Counted from the first letter of the stretch, positions 42,730 through 53,799 are shown. The stretch is DNA of 64,000 nucleotides from Undibacterium sp. CCC3.4 (GCF_034347425.1 NZ_CP133779.1:2294001-2358000); one strand, 5' to 3'. The notes: generated from the sequence alone by a model not told the origin. Numbers and translations are program-made.

Positions 42730-44091
42730 ATGTTGCAAGCTTTAAAGCATTTGGCATCAGCACAATCCGAACCTGAGGTCTTGGCGGCACAGTTTGCCGA
42801 TTTGGTACCAGCCCTGAGCGCGCGGGCCGCGGCGCTCGAGAGTGCGCGCTGTTTGTATTGCTATGATGCGCCGTGCATGCGCATTTGCCCGACCCAGATC
42901 GATGTGCCGGGGTTTATACAACACATCGCCACTGGCAATATCGAGGGGGCCGCGGTCGGTATTTTGCAGCAAAACATACTCGGTGCCAGTTGCGCGCGCG
43001 TTTGTCCTACCGAAATTCTGTGCGAGCAGGCCTGCGTGCGCAATCATGCCAGCGAAGCCGCACCGGTACGCATCGGCTTGTTACAGCGCTATGCGCTCGA
43101 TAACACCAAGTTTTCCAGCCATCCGTTCGCGCGCGCAGCGGCCAGCGGCCACACCGTGGCCGTGGTTGGTGCTGGTCCGGCCGGCTTGGCATGCGCGCAT
43201 AGGCTGGCCATGCGCGGCCATGACGTGGTGATTTTCGAGGCACATGACAAACCGGGCGGTCTCAATGAATACGGCATCGCCCGCTACAAATTGCCCGATG
43301 CGGTGGCGCAGAAAGAAATCGAATTTTTACTCGGTATCGGTGGAATCACGCTGCGTTATCAGCAAGAACTCGGCAAGAATCTGCATCTCAGCGATTTACT
43401 GCGCCAGCATGCCGCCGTGTTTCTGGCACTCGGCTTGGCGGCCAGTCGTCGGCTCGGACTGTGTGGGGAAGATGCGCCGGGCTTGCTGCCGGCGGTAGAG
43501 TATATCGCTGCCTTGCGTCAAGCCGAAGACTTAAGCGCTTTGCCACTGCCACGCAGCTGCATCGTGATCGGGGCCGGCAATACCGCCATCGATATGGCGG
43601 TGCAGATCGCTCGGCTCGGTGCCGAACAAGTCACGCTGGTGTACCGCCGTGGTGCAGCCCAGATGTCGGCGACCTTGCACGAGCAATCGATTGCTCGGCA
43701 AAATCAGGTCAGGATAGTTACTTGGGCAGCACCGCAGCAAGTCTTGCTCGACCAAGAAGGCCGCGTGTGTGGCATGCGTTTCGAGCGTACCCGCGAAGTC
43801 GCTGGCTTACTCAGTGGTAGCGGTGAAAGCTTCGAATTACCCGCGCAAGCGATTTTCACGGCGCTGGGACAAACGCTGGAACGCAGCGCGCTGGCCGGAA
43901 CTGATGGATTGCAGTTCTCGCACGATAAAATTGCCGTCGACGCCGCCTATCGCACCAGTCTGATGCGTGTGTATGCCGGTGGCGATTGCATCGCTGCCGG
44001 GCAGGATTTGACGGTACAAGCGGTACAACACGGCAAGCTCGCGGCCGACGCGATCGACCACGATTTGAAAGCACAGGTAAACCATGGCTGA
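42730..44091 (+). CDS. preT: NAD-dependent dihydropyrimidine dehydrogenase subunit PreT
   Basis: The FAD- and NAD-binding subunit of dihydropyrimidine dehydrogenase, feeding electrons to PreA to reduce uracil or thymine. The 453-residue protein has N-terminal Fe-S Cys motifs (CLYCYDAPCMRICP and GASCARVCPTEILCEQAC), an FAD Rossmann motif (VVGAGPAGLACAHRLAMRGH) and an NAD(H) motif (VIGAGNTAIDMAVQIARLG). This is the glutamate-synthase small-subunit layout. It overlaps preA by 8 bases, so the two subunits are translationally coupled. AGGAG precedes the ATG by 8 bases. Confidence 0.95.
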   Translation: MLQALKHLASAQSEPEVLAAQFADLVPALSARAAALESARCLYCYDAPCMRICPTQIDVPGFIQHIATGNIEGAAVGILQQNILGASCARVCPTEILCEQACVRNHASEAAPVRIGLLQRYALDNTKFSSHPFARAAASGHTVAVVGAGPAGLACAHRLAMRGHDVVIFEAHDKPGGLNEYGIARYKLPDAVAQKEIEFLLGIGGITLRYQQELGKNLHLSDLLRQHAAVFLALGLAASRRLGLCGEDAPGLLPAVEYIAALRQAEDLSALPLPRSCIVIGAGNTAIDMAVQIARLGAEQVTLVYRRGAAQMSATLHEQSIARQNQVRIVTWAAPQQVLLDQEGRVCGMRFERTREVAGLLSGSGESFELPAQAIFTALGQTLERSALAGTDGLQFSHDKIAVDAAYRTSLMRVYAGGDCIAAGQDLTVQAVQHGKLAADAIDHDLKAQVNHG

Positions 44092-45358
44092 TCTCTCCAT
44101 CAATTTTGCCGGTATCAAAGCCCCCAACCCTTTTTGGCTCGCTTCGGCACCCCCGACCGACAAGGCCTACAACGTGATACGCGCCTTTGAAGCCGGTTGG
44201 GGTGGCGTGGTGTGGAAAACCTTGGGCGAAGATCCAGCGCCGGTGAATGTGTCTTCACGTTATTCGGCGCACTTTGGAAAAAATCGCGAAGTCATCGGTT
44301 TCAATAACATCGAACTCATTACCGACCGCAGCTTGGCCATCAATCTGCGCGAGATCACGGCAGTCAAACAGGCTTGGCCCGATCGCGCGATGATTGTCTC
44401 GCTGATGTTTCCGTGCGAAGAAGAGAGTTGGAAGCGCGTGTTGCCATTGGTAGAAGCGACCGGGGCCGACGGCATAGAATTGAATTTCGGTTGTCCGCAC
44501 GGTATGCCGGAACGCGGCATGGGTGCTGCGGTTGGGCAAGTGCCGGAATATGTCGAGCGCATCACGCGCTGGTGTAAACAATATTGTTCCTTACCGGTTA
44601 TCGTCAAACTGACCCCCAATATCACCGATGTGCGGCTGCCGGCCCGCGCAGCCCGCGCTGGCGGTGCCGATGCGGTCTCGCTGATCAATACCATCAATTC
44701 CATCACCTCAGTCGATCTCGAGCAAATGATTGCTCGCCCCATCGTCGGTCAGCAAAGCACCCATGGTGGCTATTGTGGCCCGGCGGTGAAACCGATCGCC
44801 CTCAATATGGTGGCCGAAATCGCTCGTGACCCCGCTACCCGCGGTTTGCCGATCTCGGGCATAGGCGGCATCGGCAATTGGCGCGACGCGGCCGAATTTT
44901 TAGCACTTGGTGCCGGTTCGGTGCAAGTCTGCACCGCCGCGATGCTGCATGGCTTTCGCATCGTCAACGAAATGTGCGATGGTTTGTCGCGCTGGATGGA
45001 TCAGCACGGTTATGCGACGATCGCCGATTTTTCCGGCAAGGCCATCGCCAATACCACCGACTGGAAATACCTCGATATGAATTACGAGGTCGTTGCCGCC
45101 ATTGACCAAGATCTGTGCATCGCTTGCGGGCGTTGTTATATCGCCTGTGAAGATACCTCGCACCAATCGATCTCTCAATTGATCGATGCGAACGGCGCAC
45201 GGCGCTACGAAGTCAAGACGGCCGAGTGCGTCGGTTGCAATCTGTGCCAGATCACTTGTCCGGTCGAGAATTGCATCAGCATGTTGCCGCAGAACAATGG
45301 CAAAGCCTATATGAATTGGACTGAGGATGCGCGCAACCCCCGTGCGGTGTTGAAGTAG
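44084..45358 (+). CDS. preA: NAD-dependent dihydropyrimidine dehydrogenase subunit PreA
   Basis: The catalytic FMN subunit, which reduces uracil to dihydrouracil. Its 424 residues form a TIM barrel of the dihydroorotate dehydrogenase type (IKAPNPFWLASAPPTD, LNFGCPHGMPERGMG, VKLTPNITD, ISGIGGIGNWRDAAEF) followed by two 4Fe-4S motifs at the C-terminus (CIACGRCYIACED and CVGCNLCQITCPVENC) that receive electrons from PreT. The order preT-preA and the later hydrolytic genes match known bacterial pyd-type clusters. 125 bases separate it from the permease gene. Confidence 0.96.
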   Translation: MADLSINFAGIKAPNPFWLASAPPTDKAYNVIRAFEAGWGGVVWKTLGEDPAPVNVSSRYSAHFGKNREVIGFNNIELITDRSLAINLREITAVKQAWPDRAMIVSLMFPCEEESWKRVLPLVEATGADGIELNFGCPHGMPERGMGAAVGQVPEYVERITRWCKQYCSLPVIVKLTPNITDVRLPARAARAGGADAVSLINTINSITSVDLEQMIARPIVGQQSTHGGYCGPAVKPIALNMVAEIARDPATRGLPISGIGGIGNWRDAAEFLALGAGSVQVCTAAMLHGFRIVNEMCDGLSRWMDQHGYATIADFSGKAIANTTDWKYLDMNYEVVAAIDQDLCIACGRCYIACEDTSHQSISQLIDANGARRYEVKTAECVGCNLCQITCPVENCISMLPQNNGKAYMNWTEDARNPRAVLK

Positions 45359-45483
45359 CGACTTGCCAGTGTGTCGGCGCGTCGCTGTGCTCGAGACGGT
45401 AGCTGGAACGAAGCTTGCTGAGTCAATATGGTAGGCTGCTGACACCAGCACCCGTATCACCACCTTACAACAGGGAAGACAAC

Positions 45484-46929
45484 ATGCAAGCAGAAAACAA
45501 TCCGCTCTGGAATGCCGATTTGGCACCGACTACCGAGGCCCAGAGAACCTGGCGCTGGTATCACTTCGCCGCCTTGTGGGTTGGAATGGTCATGTGTATT
45601 CCCGCCTATACGCTGGCAGCCAGTTTGATAGAAGGTGGCATGTCCGGCTATCAGGCGGTGTGGACGGTATTTCTGGCCAATGCCATCGTGCTGGTGCCGA
45701 TGCTCTTGATCGGCCATGCCGGTGCCAAATACGGTATCCCCTACGCGGTGTTGGCACGTAGCTCATTCGGCGTGCGCGGTGCGCGCTTACCTGCACTGAT
45801 GCGCGCCATCGTTGCTTGCGGTTGGTACGGTATACAAACCTGGTTTGGTGCCCAGATGATCTACACCTTGGGTGGAGTTTTGCTCGGTCATCCGCTCGGC
45901 GGTGAGCCGATTGCCGGGCTAGGCATTAACGTCGCCCAGTTGCTGTGCTTTTTACTGTTCTGGGGTATCCAGTTTTGGTACATTTTTCACGGCATGGATG
46001 CGATACGCCGACTCGAAACATATACCGCACCACTCAAAATTCTGATTTGTTTTTTACTCTTAGGCTGGGTCTACAACCAGGTCGGCAGCTTCGGTCCTTT
46101 ACTCGATCAGCCATCGCAATTCGTCGCCGGTGGCAAAAAAGCCGGGCAATTCTGGATCGTGTTCTGGCCTTCCTTGACGGCCATGGTCGGCTTCTGGGCC
46201 ACGCTGGCATTGAATATTCCTGACTTCACGCGTTTTGCCAAATCGCAGAAAGATCAATTACTCGGCCAGACCATAGGCTTGCCGGCACCGATGGGTTTGC
46301 TGGCGCTGTTGGCGGTGATCGTCACCTCGGCCACCGTAGTCTTGTACGGCAAAGCCTTATGGGATCCGGTCGATGTCGCCAGTCGCATGAGCGGCGCAGC
46401 AGTCTTGATCGCTTTGGTGATTCTGCTGATCGATACCGTATCGGTGAATTTGGCGGCCAACTTGGTCGGCCCGGCCTATGATTTTTCTGCCCTGCATCCA
46501 CAGCGCATTTCTTACCGCACGGGTGGCTATATCACCGCCTCGATCGCCTTGGTGATGATGCCCTGGAAGATACTCGAAACCACACAAGGCTATGTCTTCA
46601 CTTGGTTGATCGGGTATTCGGCTTTGCTCGGGCCGATCGCTGGTATTCTGATCGTCGATTACTACTTGATCCGCAAAACCCGCATCGAATTGGCCGAACT
46701 TTACAGCGATACCGGTATCTACAGTTATCGGCAAGGCTGGAATCCGGCCGCAGTGATTGCCTTTGTACTTGGGGTGTTACCGAATCTTCCCGGCTTTTTG
46801 CATGCGGCTTTCCCGGCCAGCTTTGGCGCTGTCGCAGCAGTATGGAATACGCTCTACACCTATGCCTGGTTTGTCGGTCTGGCACTGGCGGGATCGGTGT
46901 ATTTGATCTTGATGAAACTTAAAAAATAA
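45484..46929 (+). CDS. NCS1-family nucleobase/hydantoin permease
   Basis: A 481-residue transporter with about twelve membrane segments. Family signatures include LWVGMVMCIPAYTLAASLIE, GIPYAVLARSSFGVRGA, ACGWYGIQTWFGAQ and NIPDFTRFAKSQKDQLLGQ, which resemble Mhp1 and PucI. NCS1 proteins use a sodium or proton gradient to import uracil, allantoin or hydantoins. Lying between preA and dihydropyrimidinase, uracil or thymine is the likely cargo. ATG 45484 is chosen because AGGGAAG lies upstream; an open frame back to 45415 has no such site. Confidence 0.93.
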   Translation: MQAENNPLWNADLAPTTEAQRTWRWYHFAALWVGMVMCIPAYTLAASLIEGGMSGYQAVWTVFLANAIVLVPMLLIGHAGAKYGIPYAVLARSSFGVRGARLPALMRAIVACGWYGIQTWFGAQMIYTLGGVLLGHPLGGEPIAGLGINVAQLLCFLLFWGIQFWYIFHGMDAIRRLETYTAPLKILICFLLLGWVYNQVGSFGPLLDQPSQFVAGGKKAGQFWIVFWPSLTAMVGFWATLALNIPDFTRFAKSQKDQLLGQTIGLPAPMGLLALLAVIVTSATVVLYGKALWDPVDVASRMSGAAVLIALVILLIDTVSVNLAANLVGPAYDFSALHPQRISYRTGGYITASIALVMMPWKILETTQGYVFTWLIGYSALLGPIAGILIVDYYLIRKTRIELAELYSDTGIYSYRQGWNPAAVIAFVLGVLPNLPGFLHAAFPASFGAVAAVWNTLYTYAWFVGLALAGSVYLILMKLKK

Positions 46930-48396
<1,467 letters not shown>

Positions 48397-48401
48397 TGAA
48401 C

Positions 48402-49646
48402 ATGGAAACAGCAGCAATTCGTATCGATGGCGACCGACTCTGGAGCGCCTTGATGGAACTGGCGCAGATTGGTGCAACGCCTAAGGGTGGGGTGAAACGG
48501 CTGGCGCTGAGTGAGCTCGACCGCCAGGCGCGCGACTTGGTGATTCAATGGGGCCGCGCCGCTGGCCTTAGCATCACAACCGACCAGATCGGCAATGTTT
48601 TCATGCGCCGTGCCGGGCTCGATCCGACCCGCGCGCCGGTGATGGCCGGCAGCCATATTGATACCCAACCTACCGGCGGTAAATTTGATGGCAATTATGG
48701 TGTGCTGGCGGCACTCGAAGTCATGCGCAGCTTAAACGATCATGGCATTCACACTGAGGCGCCATTGGAAGTCGCATTTTGGACAAATGAAGAGGGTTCG
48801 CGCTTTGTGCCGGTGATGATGGGCTCGGGCGTATTTTGCGGCGCCTTCAGTCTCGCACATGCGTATGCCGCCACGGATGTCGACGGCTGCACGGTGCTGC
48901 AAGAATTAAGCCGCATCGGCTATCTCGGCAGCGAAGTGCCGGGCCAGCATCCTATCGGTGCGTATTTTGAAGCGCATATCGAACAGGGGCCGGTGCTCGA
49001 AGATGCAGACGTCGTCATCGGCGTGGTACCCGGCGTACTCGGCCTGTCTTGGTATGATTGTATCGTCACCGGCATGGAAGCGCATGCTGGCCCGACGCCT
49101 ATGGCCTTACGCAAAGATGCTTTGCAAGTCGCCACCGGCATCATGCAAGAGGTGGTTCACATCGGGAATCGCTATCCACCTTATGGTCGCGGTACGGTCG
49201 GCATGGTGCAAGTATTCCCGAACAGCCGCAATGTGATTCCCGGCGAAGTCAAATTCAGCATCGATTTACGCAATGTCACGCCAGAACTGCTCGATACCAT
49301 GCATGCTGAAATCCTGGCCTATGTCGAACAGACCGCACAGCGCAGCGGTTTGCAGATTACTCTGGAGCGGGTGTCGTCTTTCCCACCCTGTCCGTTTCAT
49401 CCTGATTGCGTCAGTGCTGTACGCAGCGCCACCGCGCTGCTCGGTTACAGCAGCATGGATGTGGTATCAGGGGCCGGGCATGACGCCATTTACGCCGCCC
49501 GAGTTGCGCCGGCAGGTATGATTTTCGTGCCCTGCAAGGATGGTATCAGCCATAACGAAATCGAAGACGCACAGCCTACGCATCTGGCGGCCGGCTGCAA
49601 TGTGCTGCTGCATGCCATGCTCAGTCAGGCTGGCGCGATTTCTTGA
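48402..49646 (+). CDS. hyuC: Beta-ureidopropionase / N-carbamoyl-amino-acid hydrolase (M20 family)
   Basis: This enzyme removes the carbamoyl group from N-carbamoyl-beta-alanine, releasing beta-alanine, CO2 and ammonia. The protein has about 414 residues. Motifs of the Zn-dependent hydantoinase/carbamoylase group of M20 are GSHIDTQPTGGKFDGNYGV (near residue 83), FWTNEEGSRF, HIEQGPVLE, AHAGPTPM and GAGHDAIYAARV. ATG 48402 sits 8 bases after GGAG; an ATG at 48396 overlapping the hydA stop is too close to that site. It is the last gene of the catabolic operon and converges on paiB. Confidence 0.93.
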   Translation: METAAIRIDGDRLWSALMELAQIGATPKGGVKRLALSELDRQARDLVIQWGRAAGLSITTDQIGNVFMRRAGLDPTRAPVMAGSHIDTQPTGGKFDGNYGVLAALEVMRSLNDHGIHTEAPLEVAFWTNEEGSRFVPVMMGSGVFCGAFSLAHAYAATDVDGCTVLQELSRIGYLGSEVPGQHPIGAYFEAHIEQGPVLEDADVVIGVVPGVLGLSWYDCIVTGMEAHAGPTPMALRKDALQVATGIMQEVVHIGNRYPPYGRGTVGMVQVFPNSRNVIPGEVKFSIDLRNVTPELLDTMHAEILAYVEQTAQRSGLQITLERVSSFPPCPFHPDCVSAVRSATALLGYSSMDVVSGAGHDAIYAARVAPAGMIFVPCKDGISHNEIEDAQPTHLAAGCNVLLHAMLSQAGAIS

Positions 49647-49669
49647 AGCGGGAGTTGTTCTGCACTTGC

Positions 49670-50308
49670 TCAAGGCTCGAACAATTGCCGTTCCATCAAA
49701 TCAGCCAAATCCGCTGCCGCTACCGGCGCATCGTCGCGCAGACTGACGGCGATGTGGCTGCGGTTTTGCAGTGATTTATTTTGGCTGGTTTTCCATTTCC
49801 CGCTCAGACGGGTCAGCGTAATCTCAATGCCGATGATCTCATTCATCAAGTTGCGAATATAGTCGGGCGGCGCATCGCTGACTTGCCACGGCTGTGACCG
49901 CGGGGTTTCGAAATGCTGCGTGAGATCGGTCAACAAGGCGAGAAAGACGGCCGGATCTTCGACCAATTGTATCCGTCCATAAGCCTGCACGACCGCATAG
50001 TTATAAGTCGGCACCACGGCACCATTGAGTTTTTTTTCGGCATACCAACTCGGTGTGATGTAGGCACTCGGTCCTTGAAACAGCAGCATTACTTGGTCTT
50101 GATTTTTCCACAGTGGATTATTTCTGGCCACATGTCCGCGCAGCGTGCCGAACGGTGCAGCGGCAGTTGGCGCGCTCAGCAGCATAGGCAGGTAATCGGC
50201 GTCGAGTCCGTGCTCATCATGATGGACTAAGCAAGCCAGCGGATGGGCCGCGATCAGTTGTTGCAAAACTTCGAGGCGGTTTTCGATGAAGTGGGCTGGT
50301 TGATACAT
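49670..50308 (-). CDS. paiB: PaiB-like FMN-binding protein
   Basis: A 212-residue member of the PaiB family (negative regulator of sporulation and protease genes in Bacillus; FMN-binding split-barrel fold). Signatures are MYQPAHFIENRLEVLQQLI at the start, HHDEHGLDADYLPMLL, GHVARNNPLW, YITPSWYAEK and VPTYNYAVVQAYG. In proteobacteria its role is unknown, and a flavin-dependent redox role is as likely as transcriptional control. It begins 5 bases after the OsmC-like gene stop, so both share a transcript. Confidence 0.9.
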   Translation of the reverse strand: MYQPAHFIENRLEVLQQLIAAHPLACLVHHDEHGLDADYLPMLLSAPTAAAPFGTLRGHVARNNPLWKNQDQVMLLFQGPSAYITPSWYAEKKLNGAVVPTYNYAVVQAYGRIQLVEDPAVFLALLTDLTQHFETPRSQPWQVSDAPPDYIRNLMNEIIGIEITLTRLSGKWKTSQNKSLQNRSHIAVSLRDDAPVAAADLADLMERQLFEP

Positions 50309-50313
50309 CGTCT

Positions 50314-50775
50314 TCAGCGCGCCATGATAGTGACTTCGGCACGCACCGAATTGGCGATGTAGCAGTGTTCATGCGCGAGCTCGTGCAGGGCGTTGATTTG
50401 CTCTGCTGTCGCTGTTTTGTCACCGGAAAACAGCACGCGCGGGCGCAGCGTGATGGCGGAAATATACAGGCGGCCACGTTCGTTTTTACTCATCGTGCCG
50501 ATGGCTTCATCATCATAGGTATCGATGATATAGCCTTGTTTGCAGGCGAAGGCGAGAAAAAACAACATATGGCAACTGGCCAGCGCCGCGATCAGGGCTT
50601 CTTCGGGGTCGACATTTTCGGCCAGCGAATACGGCAGCGGTACCGAAGACGGTGCCGACGAAGCCGGCACACTCAGGCCACCGTCGAATTTCCATTCATG
50701 TGCGCGGCTGTATTTGTTGTCGGAAAATTCCTGTTGCTGGCGTTGCCAAATGACTTGCGCTTGATAGTTATCCAT
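50314..50775 (-). CDS. OsmC-family protein
   Basis: A 153-residue protein of the OsmC/Ohr fold, which reduces organic hydroperoxides with paired Cys residues. The helix EEALIAALASCHMLFFLAFACKQG holds the first Cys of the active site. The second expected Cys may be in HEHCYIANSV near the C-terminus. The N-terminus (WQRQQQEFSDNKYSRAHEWKF) is typical of the YhfA/OsmC-like subgroup. Oxidative-stress defence is likely; its exact substrate is unknown. It is first in an operon with paiB. Confidence 0.88.
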   Translation of the reverse strand: MDNYQAQVIWQRQQQEFSDNKYSRAHEWKFDGGLSVPASSAPSSVPLPYSLAENVDPEEALIAALASCHMLFFLAFACKQGYIIDTYDDEAIGTMSKNERGRLYISAITLRPRVLFSGDKTATAEQINALHELAHEHCYIANSVRAEVTIMAR

Positions 50776-51338
50776 CGCTGTTCTCCATTAGGGGTTCAAT
50801 GAGAAGAGTTTAGCGTGAAAGTTTTCGCGATGGCATTTTGTGATGAAAAAAAATGCTGGCGGGTTTTGCTACTGAGGGGAGGGGATGCCACATTCTGCGC
50901 GCAGAGGACTCGTGGTCGTCTGCGCTACAGCAGTCCCGGCACCTATGATAAAGGGCGGAAGCGGATGGCGTGATTCTGTATTACAGAATCGGATTTGCGT
51001 GATCGGCAATAAAAAAAGGGCGCACGAAGTCGACTGCGAGGGTCGCGGTCAAACAATTTTCAAGCGAGGGTGGGGGAGAACTTAAAGGCAGCCACCGAGG
51101 ACGCGAGGCCTTTAAGCGGTCGCTAGTCGTAGTAGCGCCAGCGTCAAGGACAGGCGTACGCAGCACGGCGATGGCTGTGTGGATGCAAACTGGCGACGGC
51201 GAATAATAGCGATTTCGGACATGGTAGTTTTTGTATGCAACGTGAAAATGATTGATCAGAGCAATGCGATGATGCGGTGAAACGAGCAAGGCAGATCAGG
51301 TGAAACGAGGTTTGGTAATACGTACAGCGCAGACTGAT
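50776..51338. other. Long intergenic region with two inverted repeats
   Basis: About 560 bases with no supported protein gene. GATTCTGTA/TACAGAATC (50972-50990, one-base spacer) and CTTAAAGGC/GCCTTTAAG (51081-51116) are perfect inverted repeats. An open frame on the minus strand (50981-51289) has no ribosome site and no recognisable domain. Confidence 0.5.
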
Positions 51339-51452
51339 TCAGCGTAGCGCTAGTAGGGTCAGTAGTGATAGCAGCATCAGAGCGGAAACGGCCAGCACAG
51401 CTTGGTGCAGCTTGGCTTGTTTCGCGACGGTGATGTGTGTTGGAGAGGACAT
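51339..51452 (-). CDS. 37-residue single-pass membrane peptide
   Basis: A short open frame starting MSSPTHITVAKQAKLHQ, followed by a hydrophobic stretch of about 20 residues (VLAVSALMLLSLLTLLAL) and a final Arg. This is the layout of small inner-membrane proteins that modulate larger complexes or transporters. A good promoter (51460-51488) lies immediately upstream, leaving a short leader. The ribosome site is weak (TTAGAGCC), which is the main doubt. No family is recognised, and no obvious partner gene is adjacent. Confidence 0.5.
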   Translation of the reverse strand: MSSPTHITVAKQAKLHQAVLAVSALMLLSLLTLLALR

Positions 51453-51459
51453 GGCTCTA

Positions 51460-51488
51460 ATATAATCCTGAAGTACGCGTGGCGTCAA
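51460..51488 (-). promoter_or_regulatory. Promoter for the small membrane peptide gene
   Basis: On the minus strand, TTGACG (51483-51488) and TTATAT (51460-51465) are separated by exactly 17 bases; TATATT, shifted by one, is an alternative -10. Confidence 0.6.
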
Positions 51489-51642
51489 GCGCCAATTATC
51501 CATGTTGTGTGCGACTCAAATGCTGCGCTTCAGATCGCCGCCCCGAATGAGCTCGCAAATTACTTTTGTAAACGGTTTGATATCCTGTCCTGTTGATTTT
51601 CAGCCAGCGCAGATTAAATCTGCGCTTTCCTTGGTATCACAC

Positions 51643-53682
51643 TTACCAAATCGTGACGCGCTGTTGCGGTGCCAAATACATCTGGTCGCCCGGCTTGAGT
51701 TCGAATGCGGTATAAAACGCCGGCAAATTCATCAATGGCAAATTGCTGCGCGCAGCGCCAGGAGAATGCGGGTCTATGCTCAACAAGCGTATGGCTTCGG
51801 CATCGCGCGTTTTGGTGCGCCACACCTGCGCCCAGCCGAGTATCAAGCGCTGCTCACCGGTATAGCCATCGATCAGTGCTGCGGGCTTACCTTGGAGCGA
51901 GAGCTGATAGGCTTTGAGTGCGATCGCCAGGCCGGAATTATCGGCGATGTTTTCACCCAGCGTCAGGGCACCATTGATGTTGTAACCGGGCAGCGGGCTG
52001 TAGGCGGCGTATTGTTTGACCAAGGCGGTGGTGAGTTGTTTGAAGTTGTGTTTATCCGTTTCGCTCCACCAATCGCGCAGATTACCATCGCCATCGTAGT
52101 GGCTGCCGGAATCATCAAAGCCGTGGCTGATCTCATGGCCGATCACGGCACCGATGCCACCATAGTTGACGGCATCATCGGCTTGGCGGTTGAAAAACGG
52201 TACTTGCAAGATCGCCGCCGGGAAGACGATTTCATTCATGCGCGGATTAAAATAGGCATTCACCGTCTGCGGACTCATGAACCACTCACTGCGGTCCACC
52301 GGCTGACCGAGTTGAGCCAGTTTGCGGCGATATTCATGACTGCGGCCGCGCCGGATGTTGCCGAGCAAATCGTCCGCGGCTATCTTGAGTTCACTATAAT
52401 CGCGCCATTTGTCGGGGTAGCCGATCTTGGGCGTGAACTTGGCCAGTTTGGCGAGCGCTTCTTGTTTCGTGGCGGGGCTCATCCAACTCAGTTCTTGTAT
52501 GCTGTGGCGGTAGGCTAAGATCAAATTGCCGACCAATTGTTCCATCTTGGCTTTGTCTGCCGCCGAAAAATATTGTGCCACATACAGCTTGCCGACAGCA
52601 TCGGGTAAGCTTTCTTCGACCCGCGCAACGGCGCGCTTCCAGCGTGCTTGATTTTCCGGAATGCCGCGCAGGGTGACGCTGTTGAAGGCGAAATGTTGAT
52701 CGGCGTAGCGTTGCGATAGAAAAGGTGCGTAAGCGTCAAGCACTTTCCATTTGTAATAGGCTTGCCAGACCGGCAGTGGGGTGTCTTGCAGTATGCCTGC
52801 CATTGCGCGCAGGTAGGAATCTTGGCGCACAATCAGGTAACTGGTACGCGTGCCGACGCCGCTGGCGTCGAGGTAAGCGCGCCAATCGAAGTCGGGCAGC
52901 AGTTCAGACAGTTTGGCGACCTCGATTTTATGATAGGTTTTGAGCGGATCGCGGTTCTCGACTTTACTCCACTGAATTTTAGCCAGCGCCGTTTCCAGCG
53001 CCAAAATCGCTGCGGCATGGTCTTTGGCCGTACTGTCACCGCTCATGCTCAGCATTTTTTCCAGATGTAGCAAGTAGGCTTGCCGATAGCCCTGCATCTT
53101 GGCATCGTCTTTGAGATAGTAATCACGGTCCGGCATACTCAGTCCGCCTTGCCCCAGGTAGACCGCATAGCTGCGCGCATCACGCGCATCCTGACTGATG
53201 CTTAATTGCAGTGGTAGGGAGAGCTCGAGTTCGGACAAGCTGGCCATCAGTGCCGGTAATTGTTGACGCGAGCTCAGCGCATCGATCTGTGCAAACAAGG
53301 GGGCCAGCGGTTGGCTGTCGAGTGTATCGATACGCGACTGATCCATGAAACTGCGGTACAGGTCGGCGACTTTTCTTTGTTCGCTGTCGGCCGCCAAGTC
53401 AGGGGCGGCGGCGAGTCCGGTAATGATGGCATGGGTCCGTTGTTCGGAGAGATCACGCAAATGATCGAAGGCACCGAAGCGCGCCCGATCTGCCGGTATC
53501 TCGGTGCGTTCCATCCATTTGCCTGATACATAGCGGTAAAAATCATCTTGCGGTCGCACGCTGTGGTCTTGCCATTGCAAGTCTATGCCGGAGACGGGCA
53601 GGGCAGCATGCGATGTGGCCGCCATACTGGCCAGCGGTGAACAGGAGGCCAGTAAGGCCAGTGAAATCAGGGTGCGGCGCAT
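51643..53682 (-). CDS. M13-family zinc metallopeptidase (PepO/neprilysin-like)
   Basis: A 679-residue periplasmic or secreted endopeptidase. A signal peptide of about 22 residues (LISLALLASCSPLASMAA) carries a Cys that might make it a lipoprotein (LLASC). The zinc site is IGHEISHGFDDSG near residue 515, with the third ligand in GENIADNSG. NAYFNPRMNEIVFPAAILQ is another hallmark of M13. It cuts small peptides on the amino side of hydrophobic residues. ATG 53682 has GAGGAA upstream; 53712 is less likely. It is separated from lgt upstream by a strong terminator. Confidence 0.93.
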   Translation of the reverse strand: MRRTLISLALLASCSPLASMAATSHAALPVSGIDLQWQDHSVRPQDDFYRYVSGKWMERTEIPADRARFGAFDHLRDLSEQRTHAIITGLAAAPDLAADSEQRKVADLYRSFMDQSRIDTLDSQPLAPLFAQIDALSSRQQLPALMASLSELELSLPLQLSISQDARDARSYAVYLGQGGLSMPDRDYYLKDDAKMQGYRQAYLLHLEKMLSMSGDSTAKDHAAAILALETALAKIQWSKVENRDPLKTYHKIEVAKLSELLPDFDWRAYLDASGVGTRTSYLIVRQDSYLRAMAGILQDTPLPVWQAYYKWKVLDAYAPFLSQRYADQHFAFNSVTLRGIPENQARWKRAVARVEESLPDAVGKLYVAQYFSAADKAKMEQLVGNLILAYRHSIQELSWMSPATKQEALAKLAKFTPKIGYPDKWRDYSELKIAADDLLGNIRRGRSHEYRRKLAQLGQPVDRSEWFMSPQTVNAYFNPRMNEIVFPAAILQVPFFNRQADDAVNYGGIGAVIGHEISHGFDDSGSHYDGDGNLRDWWSETDKHNFKQLTTALVKQYAAYSPLPGYNINGALTLGENIADNSGLAIALKAYQLSLQGKPAALIDGYTGEQRLILGWAQVWRTKTRDAEAIRLLSIDPHSPGAARSNLPLMNLPAFYTAFELKPGDQMYLAPQQRVTIW

Positions 53683-53739
53683 AAGAATTCCTCTATGTAG
53701 GGATGAGGTCAATGACAGTGAGCGTTACTGGTCTTGGAC

Positions 53740-53784
53740 AAAAAAAGGTCCAATGAGTTCAGTTGTCGCTGAACTCATTGGACC
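53740..53784 (-). terminator. Rho-independent terminator of the lysR-lgt transcript
   Basis: The arms GGTCCAATGAGTTCAG (53747-53762) and its exact complement (53769-53784) form a 16-base stem with a TTGTCG loop. The A-run at 53740-53746 reads as a T-run on the minus strand. Confidence 0.93.
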
Positions 53785-53799
53785 TCTGAGAGCGACTGA

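Noticed and set aside
50981..51289. 102-codon open frame on the minus strand in the intergenic region
   Set aside because: No ribosome site, unusual composition, and it spans an inverted repeat; coding is not supported.
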